Source of the DNA: a virus
Virus record (IMG/VR): IMGVR_UViG_3300042539_001795
Location: 1 to 34,468 of that record
Length of the DNA: 34,468 bases
Reading direction: 5' to 3' (one strand)
Below, in pieces: positions 21,418-29,103 of this stretch. The position numbers were made by a program, and so were the translations under genes. Numbering within the stretch: position 1 is the first letter of the stretch; each line of letters opens with the position of its first letter. The notes under the pieces are model-generated. The model saw only the letters and a list, made by a program, of their open reading frames with translations. It ran no database searches and was not told where the DNA came from.

Positions 21418-21656
21418 TGGACTCCGAATTCAGGTGGCTTGGCGCCAAACAGAATGATGTCACCATCGTAGATGGGAGCATCCAGAGTGTCGCAGTAAAC
21501 CGACAGCTCCCGCAAGATGCCGCGTGGGCTGAGCCGATACCAATCGTCAGCGACGTCTGGTGGGTTTTTACCTAGGGCTTTTAGCGCGTCGATGACGAGG
21601 TGGATGCAGTCGTCACCGCCGTATTCATAGCGTCGGCCAATCAGGTGCTCACACAC
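21312..21656 (-). CDS. NlpC/P60-like tail protein, GTG start
   Basis: A 114-residue protein. YEYGGDDCIHLVIDAL (about residues 10-25) is the catalytic-Cys motif of NlpC/P60 peptidases (Cys17), and YDGDIILFG is the typical Gly-Asp strand. The usual 'H-V-G/A' with the catalytic His appears replaced by GVQWQSGILFINHL, so the peptidase may be weak or inactive; a His follows in INHL. In lambda-like phages this protein (gpK) joins the tip complex. GTG 21656 is chosen since it lies at the upstream stop (8-base overlap); ATG 21737 would overlap by 89 bases. Its 3' end overlaps the J-like gene by 106 bases. Confidence 0.75.
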   Translation of the reverse strand: MCEHLIGRRYEYGGDDCIHLVIDALKALGKNPPDVADDWYRLSPRGILRELSVYCDTLDAPIYDGDIILFGAKPPEFGVQWQSGILFINHLISAVDWKPVASFTIRRSYRMRLR

Positions 21657-22101
21657 TGATTTGAGCTGTAAACGGAATGCTGCCGACCTGCCAGCGATGA
21701 AGGCGGCGCCCCGGGATGTTGGTTTGAACCGCGTCAAGCACTGAGTTTAAGCTGACTTGGATGTTGACCTCATCCCAGCCGCCGCTAGAGCAGGTGCCCC
21801 AGTAGGTGTAAAGGGTGCGCTGGACTGCTCCAGTGGAGGGTTCCCAGAGCACCGTGGTGACCTTGGCAACCCATAGGTTATCGAGAGCCTCGACAATCCA
21901 CGCGCGGGTCATTTCAATGTTTGCAAATTGAATTGTGGCGTCGAGGTTGTCGCCTTGGAGCGTGGCTACCGCTCCACCAAAACTGAACGGCAGAAACAAG
22001 TAGCCGTCTACGTTTTGGTTGATCGCGTAGTTCTGAAAGCGGTATTGGGCGGCTTGGCCGCTGGGGCCGATGTCGAGCAGGTGGCCGTAGGCGTATTCCA
22101 T
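21649..22101 (-). CDS. minor tail protein (gpL/DUF1833-like)
   Basis: A 150-residue protein with MEYAYGHLLDIGPSGQAAQY, then LFLPFSFGGAVATLQGDNLD, NIEMTRAWIVEALDNLWVAK and IQVSLNSVLDAVQTNIPGRR. The order tape measure - this gene - NlpC/P60 - J-like matches the lambda H-M-L-K-J order, and the 'VSLNSVLDAVQTNIPGRRLHR' end is typical of the gpL/DUF1833 group. It builds the distal tail hub. Its start overlaps the tape measure stop by one base. Confidence 0.75.
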   Translation of the reverse strand: MEYAYGHLLDIGPSGQAAQYRFQNYAINQNVDGYLFLPFSFGGAVATLQGDNLDATIQFANIEMTRAWIVEALDNLWVAKVTTVLWEPSTGAVQRTLYTYWGTCSSGGWDEVNIQVSLNSVLDAVQTNIPGRRLHRWQVGSIPFTAQISV

Positions 22102-25100
22102 CAGACTCCAACAGAACGGCGGGTGGCGGCGCTGTTTTTCAGGCTGCGCATGGCGCGGCGTTCGCCTTGGATGGCGCCCTGTTGGGCAGCGTGTGCCATG
22201 CCGGCTCTGAACTGGTCAGCTGTAACGTAGTCCACATTGTTGATGCGTTCCACGCTGTAGCGGACGTCGATGGGCGCCATCGGGGCTGTTGCTGTACCGC
22301 CGCTTTCGCTGCTGGAGCCGCTGCCGGCAATGACGGATTCGCCACGGGCGCCACGCGAGTAGCGGGACATGGCGGCCGACATTTTCGACTGCGGGATGAC
22401 GTATTCCGGCTCACCGCCTTCTCCGATCAAAGCGCGAGTGGGACCAGTTACAAAACCACCTTCGGCAAAAGCTCCTCCCGCAAACATGGGGCCGTTCGAT
22501 AAAGCCCCGGTGCCTGTCAAACCTGGAAGACTCATATCGCTAGCAGCAAAACCAAGAGGATTTAGTAAACGTTGAAGTAATTGAATTGCTTGTAATTTTA
22601 GTGCTTCGGCCGCAATACGCGCTGCCATGTCAATAAAATAATCTCCGACACTCTTGAAGAAGTTAGATAGTCCTTCTCTAGCAGTCATTGCACCAGAAAC
22701 AATACCTTTGAAGGATGCAGAAAAAGCGTCGCCTATGGCGGTAGCTGCGCCGATAATTTGATTTGTTGGGTCGGTTAAAGCGGTTATATTTTCTTGTATT
22801 TCTTTTATGGCGTCCGGTAGTCGCATATCAAAGATTTCGCGCATACCGGTGTCGTCCCATGTAATGCCACCACGCAAGTCATCTAAGGTGTTTTTTACTG
22901 CTTCGTCTATGTCACGAGCAAGCTCACGCAACTCGTCGTCACGCTGTAGTTGCGCATCTTTTAAGCGTACAATTTCTTGCGCACGTATTACAGTTTTTTC
23001 TGTTTCGTAGTTTGCATTAAGTAGGGCTTTAGCTGTATCACGGTTAATGTCCGCAACTTTTTGGTCGTATTCCAAGCGAATTGCTAGCTCTTTATTGCCT
23101 TCGAAAAGTGCGTCGCGTATGCCGTCTTGGGTGACGGACATAAGCTTCATAGCTTCAAGATCTTCACGGAGTAAGGCCGTGCGATCTTCGGGCGGTTTTG
23201 GTCCTTTTTTACCGGCACCACCCGTAGGGCCGAATTCGCTTGGTACCGTGAACGATTGGACTGGTGTGCCAGGGCGTGGTATTCCGGCAGGCCAGTTTGC
23301 GCCATCCATTCCGGCGTTCAGGTTTAGCGATGTTGCTAAACCACCCCTATTTTTTCCCGCTCCTGCAAGTCGCGCTATGTTTGATAGAACTGTGTAAGTA
23401 GCGCTAAGTCCGGGAATCATATTTGATATTGCTGTAGCCACAACTTGGATAGTTCCCGGTATAGCGTAAAAAGCACTAGCAAATTTAACACCGAGTTCTA
23501 CAACGTAAACGCCTAGTGAAATAACTTTACCGGTAATCTCAGCCAACTTAACTACTGCGGGTGTAATCGCTAAAACTATGCGCTCAAAGGCTGTAGTAGC
23601 GGTATTTTGAATACTGATAAAGCTATTATTTATGCCTGTAGTTGCGTTTGTAAATGCGTTACTCATTGCAGTCGCAGCTTCTTCGTAGCTACTCCTGACT
23701 TTTGTAGCTCCTGCGGTGCCTGCGTTGGCTACCTCGACAAGAGTGTCGATCAAACTTTGGACGGATATTTCACCGTCTTTAGCCATTTTCAAGATTTCGG
23801 ACCTGCTTACTTTGTACTTATCTGCTAGTGCTTGTTGGATATTTATGCCTTGACTTGTGAGTTGGTTAAGAGTTGCTTGGGTTACTTTTCCGGATTCCAG
23901 TGCGCTGGTGATTGAGTTGCCGGTTTTTTCGAATGACCCACCGTATGCTTCTGTGAGACGGGTTACGAGCTGGATTGCTTTTGCCTGATCTTCAAGGGCT
24001 AAGCCAACACCACGGATATTTTGAATAACAGCGGTAAATTTATCTACATCGGTATTTGCAACCTTAAAGGCGTCGGAAAGTTGCTTTGTTTGTTGAGTAG
24101 AAAAGCCGATGTCCTCACCAAGCTGTTTTATAGCTTGACCTTTAGAAGCAATCTCACCTAAAAGTGTGCCGAGCAGCGAACCAGCGAAGCTACCGCCGGG
24201 ACCTGCAAGACCACCAACTAGACCGCCGATGGCGCCACCGGCTGCTGCTCCACCGCTTTGGCCGAACAGTAGAGGGAATGCACCGCCGATAATGCTGCCG
24301 CTAATAGCTCCACCGATACGTCCGCCAACACCTCCACCACTTCTAGATGCTGCTGCTGTTGGAGGTAGAGCGGGACCTTGAACACCAAAGCCAGCATTTT
24401 GTATGAGCTGCCTTCGAGCAGCCTCGCTCGCTAAGCGTTGACGTGCTGCAACACTAGCCGCGCCCTCTCTACTCCGAATAGCCGATACTTCCTTTGCAAT
24501 CTGTAGTTCACGTTCTCGTGCAAGATTGAGGCTTTCTTGCGCTCGTTTAGCGTCTGCAATAGCGACAGCAGAGTTTTGATCAAGTCGCTGTAAGTTGGCC
24601 GCCAAACCTACCAGTTGCTGCCTTGTAGCAGCCATTCGCTGCAAAATTTGCTGTTTCTGTGCTGCTGTACGAAGACCCTCTTGTTCCGCTGCTGTCATAG
24701 GTAAGGCAACGGGGAAACCCATTGCCCCTGCTCCAGCTAACGGTCCTTGCATTAACGTGCCTGATTTCCCGGCAAGGAAACTGGCTCGTTGCTGTTGCCG
24801 AGCCAGTAATTCATATACTTCTTGGGTACCTCGAACAAGATTTTGCTGGCTTTGAACTTTTTCGTTCAGGACCGCAGCACTTTTTTCTTCTAGTCGCAGT
24901 AATGCTGCTTGAAGTGCAGCCTCATCTTGTTTACTTTGAATAATGCTTCGAACACGTTCTGCTACTGGGGATGTTTGTCCTACTAATGTGTTAACCGCTG
25001 ATGCTGGTCCAGGGCCAATAGGTCCAGCATATTGAGTGGTGCCAGCTAAAAATTTTTCTTTCTTTCGTTCGGCTTGTAGTGCTACGGACGCAGCTTTTTG

Positions 25101-25631
25101 GTCCAAAGTAGCGTTTGTTTCCAAACGCCTTCTTTCTTCTAATGTTGCTAAAACTTCTTCTAGCTCTTTAGCACCTTTTCTTTCGGCCAGTATTTGCTCG
25201 GTGCGTCCACGTAATTGAGAGGATAGTGCGACAGGAGAAGCTTGACCTGGACCGATGGGGCCACCGTATTGTGTAGTCTCTTTTATACCAGCAGCCGCAA
25301 GCTTTGCTTTACGCTCTTGTTCAGTAATTTGTTTGAGTAGTTCAGCTCTCTCGCGTAAACCAGTGTTTAGTTGATCAGTTACTCGTACATAATCTCGTGC
25401 AGCATCTGTTGCTTCTTTAGTCCCTAGCGCTACATCATTAAAACTATCCGCAGCGTTCGCAACAAGTCTGCTTAAATTATTAATGCTGCGTGGTATACCG
25501 CCTTCACTTAATGTTTGAATATCTCTATTCAAACGATCTACTGCTTGAGCGCTTTTATCTAATTGGGTTTGGAGGCCCTGAAGCTCTCGTGCGCCTCTAA
25601 CAGCAATTTGGATTTCAGCTAAATACGCCAC
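22101..25631 (-). CDS. tape measure protein
   Basis: A 1176-residue tape measure protein, GTG start. The first half is long helical sequence with repeated blocks (three copies of 'TTQYGGPIGPGQASPV' or close variants). A Gly/Ala-rich hydrophobic stretch follows (IGGAISGSIIGGAFPLLFGQ...), then the conserved tape-measure domain around TSQGINIQQALADKYKVSRS and EISVQSLIDTLVEVAN. The C-terminal part has FAEGGFVTGPTRALIGEGGE and PEYVIPQSKM, a common ending. At about 0.15 nm per residue the tail would be near 175 nm (inference). The hydrophobic stretch may cross the host membrane during DNA entry. A terminator lies just upstream. Confidence 0.92.
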   Translation of the reverse strand: MAYLAEIQIAVRGARELQGLQTQLDKSAQAVDRLNRDIQTLSEGGIPRSINNLSRLVANAADSFNDVALGTKEATDAARDYVRVTDQLNTGLRERAELLKQITEQERKAKLAAAGIKETTQYGGPIGPGQASPVALSSQLRGRTEQILAERKGAKELEEVLATLEERRRLETNATLDQKAASVALQAERKKEKFLAGTTQYAGPIGPGPASAVNTLVGQTSPVAERVRSIIQSKQDEAALQAALLRLEEKSAAVLNEKVQSQQNLVRGTQEVYELLARQQQRASFLAGKSGTLMQGPLAGAGAMGFPVALPMTAAEQEGLRTAAQKQQILQRMAATRQQLVGLAANLQRLDQNSAVAIADAKRAQESLNLARERELQIAKEVSAIRSREGAASVAARQRLASEAARRQLIQNAGFGVQGPALPPTAAASRSGGGVGGRIGGAISGSIIGGAFPLLFGQSGGAAAGGAIGGLVGGLAGPGGSFAGSLLGTLLGEIASKGQAIKQLGEDIGFSTQQTKQLSDAFKVANTDVDKFTAVIQNIRGVGLALEDQAKAIQLVTRLTEAYGGSFEKTGNSITSALESGKVTQATLNQLTSQGINIQQALADKYKVSRSEILKMAKDGEISVQSLIDTLVEVANAGTAGATKVRSSYEEAATAMSNAFTNATTGINNSFISIQNTATTAFERIVLAITPAVVKLAEITGKVISLGVYVVELGVKFASAFYAIPGTIQVVATAISNMIPGLSATYTVLSNIARLAGAGKNRGGLATSLNLNAGMDGANWPAGIPRPGTPVQSFTVPSEFGPTGGAGKKGPKPPEDRTALLREDLEAMKLMSVTQDGIRDALFEGNKELAIRLEYDQKVADINRDTAKALLNANYETEKTVIRAQEIVRLKDAQLQRDDELRELARDIDEAVKNTLDDLRGGITWDDTGMREIFDMRLPDAIKEIQENITALTDPTNQIIGAATAIGDAFSASFKGIVSGAMTAREGLSNFFKSVGDYFIDMAARIAAEALKLQAIQLLQRLLNPLGFAASDMSLPGLTGTGALSNGPMFAGGAFAEGGFVTGPTRALIGEGGEPEYVIPQSKMSAAMSRYSRGARGESVIAGSGSSSESGGTATAPMAPIDVRYSVERINNVDYVTADQFRAGMAHAAQQGAIQGERRAMRSLKNSAATRRSVGV

Positions 25632-25667
25632 CGCATTGCTACTGATCGGTACTTCAGTTTACGCGAC

Positions 25668-25693
25668 AAAAAAGCCGCCGGGTTAGCGGCGGC
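25668..25693 (-). terminator. intrinsic terminator before the tape measure gene
   Basis: GCCGCCG at 25674-25680 pairs with CGGCGGC at 25687-25693 around a 6-base loop, and six A at 25668-25673 give six T on the minus strand after the stem. This is a complete intrinsic terminator for minus-strand transcripts coming from the major tail and chaperone genes. The TAA stop of the frameshifted chaperone (25683-25685) lies in the loop. Confidence 0.8.
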
Positions 25694-26209
25694 GTTTGGC
25701 CTTGTCCATCTCCTTTTGCTGGTCTTCGTTCAGGATTTGGAAGTAGGCGCTCCAGCCGAGTAGTTCTTCGGCGGTCATTGAGGTCCGAACTTCGGTGAGG
25801 GTTAGGCCCAGCTCCTTGGCAACGCCGAATTGGAGCATGAGCCAGTTGTCCTTGCGGAGTTCGGCGCTCAGGATTTTGGGTCGATGGGCTCGGCGTCGTC
25901 GGTCAGGATCGCCAGCATCAGAGCTTGAAGGTCTTTGTCCTTGACTTCGTTCTTTAGGACGTCCACTTCGCCGACGCTGAAGAGTTTGGCGCCGGATTCG
26001 TCGAGGGCCTTGGCGATCAACAGTTGGAGTGCGAAGGCGTTGGCGTCGTCGGACTTGGCTTGTTTCTGGGCGCGTTCGCGCTCAGCCATCGTCAGCGGTG
26101 CCACCCACATTTCAAATGTGCTGCCGTCGGACAGGTCTACTACTTTTTTGACTGGCTCCAGGTTGGCGGCCTTGCGGAGACGGTCGATTGCGCGTACAGG
26201 AACGGGCAT
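25683..26209 (-). CDS. tail assembly chaperone, long form by -1 frameshift
   Basis: A fusion of the 113-residue chaperone frame with a second frame read after a -1 slip at C-CCA-AAA (25874-25880). I translated the -1 frame by hand: it is open for 63 codons, begins ILSAELRKDNWLMLQF after the slip, and ends LGWSAYFQILNEDQQKEMDK followed by basic residues. Total about 175 residues. This is the arrangement of lambda gpG/gpGT and many siphoviruses: the long form binds the tape measure and recruits tube subunits and is not in the virion. The gene lies exactly between the major tail protein and tape measure genes. The 'GWSAYFQIL' segment is typical of the T part. Confidence 0.87.
25868..26209 (-). 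CDS. tail assembly chaperone, short form
   Basis: The unshifted product, 113 residues: MPVPVRAIDRLRKAANLEPV, KKVVDLSDGSTFEMWVAPLT, MAERERAQKQAKSDDANAFA and a helical acidic C-terminus ending EPIDPKS. The middle 'F.MWVAPLTMAERERA' is what I expect of the gpG-like chaperones of siphoviruses. It would help tail tube polymerisation on the tape measure protein. No Shine-Dalgarno is evident. It follows a terminator, so its mRNA comes from read-through or from a nearby promoter I cannot place. Confidence 0.85.
   Translation of the reverse strand: MPVPVRAIDRLRKAANLEPVKKVVDLSDGSTFEMWVAPLTMAERERAQKQAKSDDANAFALQLLIAKALDESGAKLFSVGEVDVLKNEVKDKDLQALMLAILTDDAEPIDPKS
25874..25880 (-). promoter_or_regulatory. 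-1 programmed frameshift site C-CCA-AAA
   Basis: On the coding (minus) strand the heptamer reads CCCAAAA with frame C-CCA-AAA, which fits the X-XXY-YYZ rule for -1 slippage. It is placed two codons before the zero-frame TGA. The -1 frame continues open for 63 codons into a chaperone-type C-terminus. Confidence 0.85.
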
Positions 26210-26252
26210 ACCAGTGTTTGGGGTATGGGATTAGTGTAGCGGAGTAGAAATG

Positions 26253-26279
26253 AAAAACCCCGGCTGGGGGCCGGGGGTT
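26253..26279 (-). terminator. intrinsic terminator after the major tail protein gene
   Basis: CCCCGGC at 26258-26264 pairs with GCCGGGG at 26270-26276 around a 5-base loop. Five A at 26253-26257 give a T run on the minus strand. It follows the major tail protein gene and precedes the chaperone gene. Confidence 0.85.
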
Positions 26280-26305
26280 GCTGAACTGGCTGCGACAGCA
26301 GACTA

Positions 26306-27079
26306 TCAGGCTGCGGTGCTGAAATCGAAGGTCGGGGTGCCAGCAGGGCGGAAGTTGACGGTCACCGATTGGGCGTCGTCGGGGTTGATGTTCAGGCTGG
26401 CCGAAGTCAGTACTGCATCGAAGGCAATCGAGCGGCTCAGGGTTTCGCTCAGGGTGCCGCCGCTGAATACGCGGTCGGTGTAGAGCTTGAAGGCGGCGCC
26501 AGTCTGTTGGCGCTGGAGCACGTCCTCGATCATGCGGTTGGACAGGGCGGCATCCTCATTGGTCATGTAGACCGTTGCGGTGCCGGTGCCATCGCCGAAG
26601 CCGCTGATGTAGCTGCGGAAGGGCACGTACTGGCCGGGGGTTTGGCCGATGGTGGTGACGTCGATCTCAGCGCGGCTGATTTCGAAGCTCCAGTCGCGGA
26701 CTTGACCGACAACGGCAAAGTCGGCGTAAGAAACCTCGAACTCGTTGGGGGCAGCAGCGGTACCTGTGGTCGTCAGATCCACTGCAGCACCGCCAGCGGT
26801 GGCGGAAACTTTCAGCACACCCGAGCTAGCGGTGTAGGCAATCACGTAATACGTGGTGCCTGCAGTAAGACCAGCGGGCAGAGTGCCGGTGCCGGCACCG
26901 CCGGTTTGGCTATTTACCACGCTGAACTTGACGGGATCGCCGATTTTGAAGTTCAGGAACGGCGCAACAGTGATTTCTTCGTTGGCTGTGCTGACTCCGG
27001 CGGTACCGAAGGTGCCGGTGGTGCCGGCGGGCTTGTAGTAGAGGGCGCCGGACGTGCCGGACAGAACGGTGGTGGCCAT
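26306..27079 (-). CDS. major tail (tube) protein
   Basis: A 257-residue protein (ATG 27079; a TTG at 27091 would add four residues). The tube fold is seen in the flanks: MATTVLSGTSGALYYKPAGT and, from about residue 127, VGQVRDWSFEISRAEIDVTT, FRSYISGFGDGTGTATVYM and LTSASLNINPDDAQSVTVNF. Residues about 40-115 are an inserted beta domain (FKIGDPVKFSVV... TTYYVIAYTASSGVLKVSAT) that likely decorates the tube surface. It is the highest-copy tail component, fitting its own terminator directly downstream. It lies between tail terminator and chaperone genes, the standard position. Confidence 0.87.
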   Translation of the reverse strand: MATTVLSGTSGALYYKPAGTTGTFGTAGVSTANEEITVAPFLNFKIGDPVKFSVVNSQTGGAGTGTLPAGLTAGTTYYVIAYTASSGVLKVSATAGGAAVDLTTTGTAAAPNEFEVSYADFAVVGQVRDWSFEISRAEIDVTTIGQTPGQYVPFRSYISGFGDGTGTATVYMTNEDAALSNRMIEDVLQRQQTGAAFKLYTDRVFSGGTLSETLSRSIAFDAVLTSASLNINPDDAQSVTVNFRPAGTPTFDFSTAA

Positions 27080-27099
27080 AGGGCGTACCAAGTGGACGT

Positions 27100-27144
27100 T
27101 GTTGGGCGGGCACTGCCCGGCTTAATACAGGTTAGCGCCCAACA
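27100..27144 (-). promoter_or_regulatory. 9-bp inverted repeat upstream of the major tail gene
   Basis: TGTTGGGCG at 27100-27108 is the exact reverse complement of CGCCCAACA at 27136-27144. Inside lies a second small hairpin, GGGC-ACT-GCCC at 27108-27118. The repeat occupies most of the 75-base gap between the tail terminator gene and the major tail gene. On the minus strand a TGTATTAAG sequence in the loop resembles an extended -10 box, so a promoter is possible. No T run, so not a terminator. Confidence 0.5.
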
Positions 27145-27154
27145 CAAACATTTC

Positions 27155-27586
27155 CTATGACAACACAGTCGCTACGTAGGAAGTTTCGATGCGTCCCATG
27201 AAATGGGGAGATTCTTCCGTAGTAGAAAATGTTGGGCCGTTAATCTCACCGACTTTGAAATAAACACCGCTAGTGCTTTTTGTACTGTTGTTGATGGTTT
27301 CCAGTACGTTTACGGCAGTCGTTAGCAAAGTTTGGTTGCGGGCTGGGCCTTTGCCTTTTTCTGTGAAAATGCGGATGACAACTGCACCACGAGCGTTGTC
27401 CACGCTGGAGGTAAGAGTGGGTTCGTTGGTAATGCCGAAAGTAACATTGACGCGGACGTATTCAGTGGTTGTGTTGGGTGGGACGGCCGTGATGTTGTCG
27501 AAGTAAACCGGTACTGCTGGTACCAGGGCGCCAAATGCTGTAAGCAGTGGATTTTCGACGGCGGCGCGGATGGCTTGGTAGTTCAT
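27155..27586 (-). CDS. tail terminator / completion protein
   Basis: A 143-residue protein: MNYQAIRAAVENPLLTAFGA, then VPVYFDNITAVPPNTTTEYV, RVNVTFGITNEP, a VVIRIFTEKGKG strand and a helix TLLTTAVNVLETINN. This fits the DUF4128/gpU group of proteins, which cap the tube at the head side. It sits between the gp10-like connector and the major tail gene, the expected place. Its start overlaps the upstream stop (ATGA). Confidence 0.75.
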   Translation of the reverse strand: MNYQAIRAAVENPLLTAFGALVPAVPVYFDNITAVPPNTTTEYVRVNVTFGITNEPTLTSSVDNARGAVVIRIFTEKGKGPARNQTLLTTAVNVLETINNSTKSTSGVYFKVGEINGPTFSTTEESPHFMGRIETSYVATVLS

Positions 27587-28188
27587 CGGGGGCTTCTTAG
27601 CGCGGCGTCCATTTCTAGTTTGACTGCACGGTTTATTCCGGCGGATGCGTAGGTAGCTAACCAGTCCAAGGGGGCTGTACGACTGGCACTTCCGTTTGGT
27701 CTACCGCCTGTTGTCTGGCCCCTGTACGTGTTGGGTAGACGAGTTGTGTCTTGGGGATCCCACTTACTCAAACCGAGTTGTGTTTGAGGAATTACAGCAT
27801 CCTTGGGACGAATAAATGTTCCTTGTACTTCATCAGTGGCTTCAGCGGCGTAAGGGGAAAAGTTGGAGATCCTGTAGACGATTTTGTCTTTTAAGACTGT
27901 TGTTCTAAATAGTGTTGCTGTGGCTTGGCGACCGGTAAATGGGGTAGATGTAAATTCGACTGGGCGGGGTTCGCCGGACTGGCCGTCGCCTTTGACAAGT
28001 TGACCTTGGGGGCCTTCGATTTGCCAAGAGTTCGAAAACTTTCCGGTCCAGCTTGGGCCGGCTTGTTGTACTTCTCGGACAACGCGCTCGGCTGCCAACG
28101 TAGGGCCGATCAATGCGAGTGATCCGCCTAGGCGGTCAAGCTCCTCTGCGAGTTCTTTGCCCCCTTGCCAAAAACCTTTCTTAGCCAT
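27583..28188 (-). CDS. HK97 gp10-like head-tail connector / neck protein
   Basis: A 201-residue protein with helices at the start (GGKELAEELDRLGGSLALIG) and the segment AERVVREVQQAGPSWTGKFS - NSWQI, which recalls the 'A..V...ap..TG.LR.SI' core of HK97 gp10-like proteins. After that it has FTGRQATATLFR and NFSPYAAEATDEVQG (the typical 'YA...E.GT' position), with a long basic C-terminal arm. gp10-like proteins join the connector to the tail. Overlaps with both neighbours (TAATG and ATGA). Confidence 0.7.
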   Translation of the reverse strand: MAKKGFWQGGKELAEELDRLGGSLALIGPTLAAERVVREVQQAGPSWTGKFSNSWQIEGPQGQLVKGDGQSGEPRPVEFTSTPFTGRQATATLFRTTVLKDKIVYRISNFSPYAAEATDEVQGTFIRPKDAVIPQTQLGLSKWDPQDTTRLPNTYRGQTTGGRPNGSASRTAPLDWLATYASAGINRAVKLEMDAALRSPR

Positions 28189-28565
28189 TACTGCGGCCTC
28201 GCAATAAAGGTGTGCATGACCGGATTGTCCCCGCGATAAGACGTAATGTTGATGATCTTGGCTTCGCGGGTGGCGCCGTCTTGGGTGTATTGGATGCGGT
28301 CGGCTTCAGTGGGGTAATACGTTCCAAGCTCACTGGTGCCAATGATGACCTTGAGGTCGGTGGTTTGGTACAAACCTTCGGATTCGCGCGGGTTGAGGCG
28401 GGTGATGACGGCTTTGACTGTGACAGTGGTGTCGGAGCCGGTGACTGCTCCAGTCGTTGGGTTGTAGGTGCGTGGGGTGGCGGTTTTGATGTACGTGATG
28501 TTTTGGCCCCAGTCGGCAAGGAGTGAGGTCGGGATGGGGGCGAAGGTGGTGTCGATTAAGCCCAT
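28188..28565 (-). CDS. head-tail adaptor / minor structural protein
   Basis: A 125-residue protein beginning MGLIDTTFAPIPTSLLADWG, followed by QNITYIKTATPRTYNPTTGA and a beta-rich second half (VTVKAVITRLNPRESEGLYQ, DLKVIIGTSELGTYYPTEAD). The pattern of a small beta barrel between the DnaT-like connector and gp10-like genes fits the head completion (gp16-like/stopper) role. ATG 28565 is preferred; ATG 28655 would overlap the upstream gene by 89 bases with unlikely sequence. Confidence 0.65.
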   Translation of the reverse strand: MGLIDTTFAPIPTSLLADWGQNITYIKTATPRTYNPTTGAVTGSDTTVTVKAVITRLNPRESEGLYQTTDLKVIIGTSELGTYYPTEADRIQYTQDGATREAKIINITSYRGDNPVMHTFIARPQ

Positions 28566-28566
28566 G

Positions 28567-29103
28567 TCAACCTCGGCGGAGGCGGACGGCGTAGTTGGTG
28601 GCGCCGCCCATGCAATAGGCGCCGAGGTATGTCTGGAGCCAGGGGTATAGGTCAAAGACGTTGTTCACCATGCCTGGTGTCATGGAACTGGACTTGTATT
28701 TGACTTTGAGTTCGCCGAGTTCGACTTGGTCGTAGAGACCGGTCGTGCCGGTGCTGCCCGTGATGGCGTCGGTGTCGTTGGCAAGGGCGCGTGCCAGTTC
28801 GTAGGTGGCGACTTTGATTTCTGTTGGGATAACAGTGCAGACCAGTTCGATGCCGTCAACCTCAAAGTCTTCGCGGGGCCACTTCAGGGCTTGCGTGGTG
28901 GTGCAGCGGTCGCCGTAGAAGCTGAGGGCGTCGATCCAGCGGGTGGCGCTGATCAGGGCGCGGTTCTTTTGGTCGTCGGTTTTGTTGGTCCAGGTCGCGG
29001 AGTCCGGGACGGTTTCGAAATAGGTGTTGGCAGCGGCCAACGTCACGTAGCTGTTGGCTGACGCGCCGGCAACAGTGGCATCAATGACGGCAGCCACAAT
29101 CAA
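28567..29103 (-). CDS. head-tail connector (DnaT-like / gp6-like)
   Basis: A protein of up to 178 residues: ASANSYVTLAAANTYFETVP, then KNRALISATRWIDALSFYGD and RCTTTQALKWPREDFEVDG. The features 'SY.TLAAAN.YF', 'ALI.AT..ID' and 'Q.L.WPR' are characteristic of the DnaT-like ssDNA-binding family annotated in many siphoviruses, now usually read as an adaptor protein below the portal. The start is TTG at 29103 or, two codons later, GTG at 29097. AGGA lies upstream of both. The TTG overlaps the previous stop. Confidence 0.75.
   Translation of the reverse strand: MIVAAVIDATVAGASANSYVTLAAANTYFETVPDSATWTNKTDDQKNRALISATRWIDALSFYGDRCTTTQALKWPREDFEVDGIELVCTVIPTEIKVATYELARALANDTDAITGSTGTTGLYDQVELGELKVKYKSSSMTPGMVNNVFDLYPWLQTYLGAYCMGGATNYAVRLRRG

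Noticed and set aside
21657-21737. ATG start at 21737 for the NlpC/P60-like protein
   Set aside because: It would overlap the preceding gene by 89 bases and add residues not needed by the domain; GTG 21656 at the upstream stop is more plausible, though not proven.
26369-27160. Long plus-strand open frame opposite the major tail gene
   Set aside because: It mirrors codon use of the minus-strand gene, is Gly/Ala/Val-rich without domain features, and is opposed by a clear tail-tube protein.
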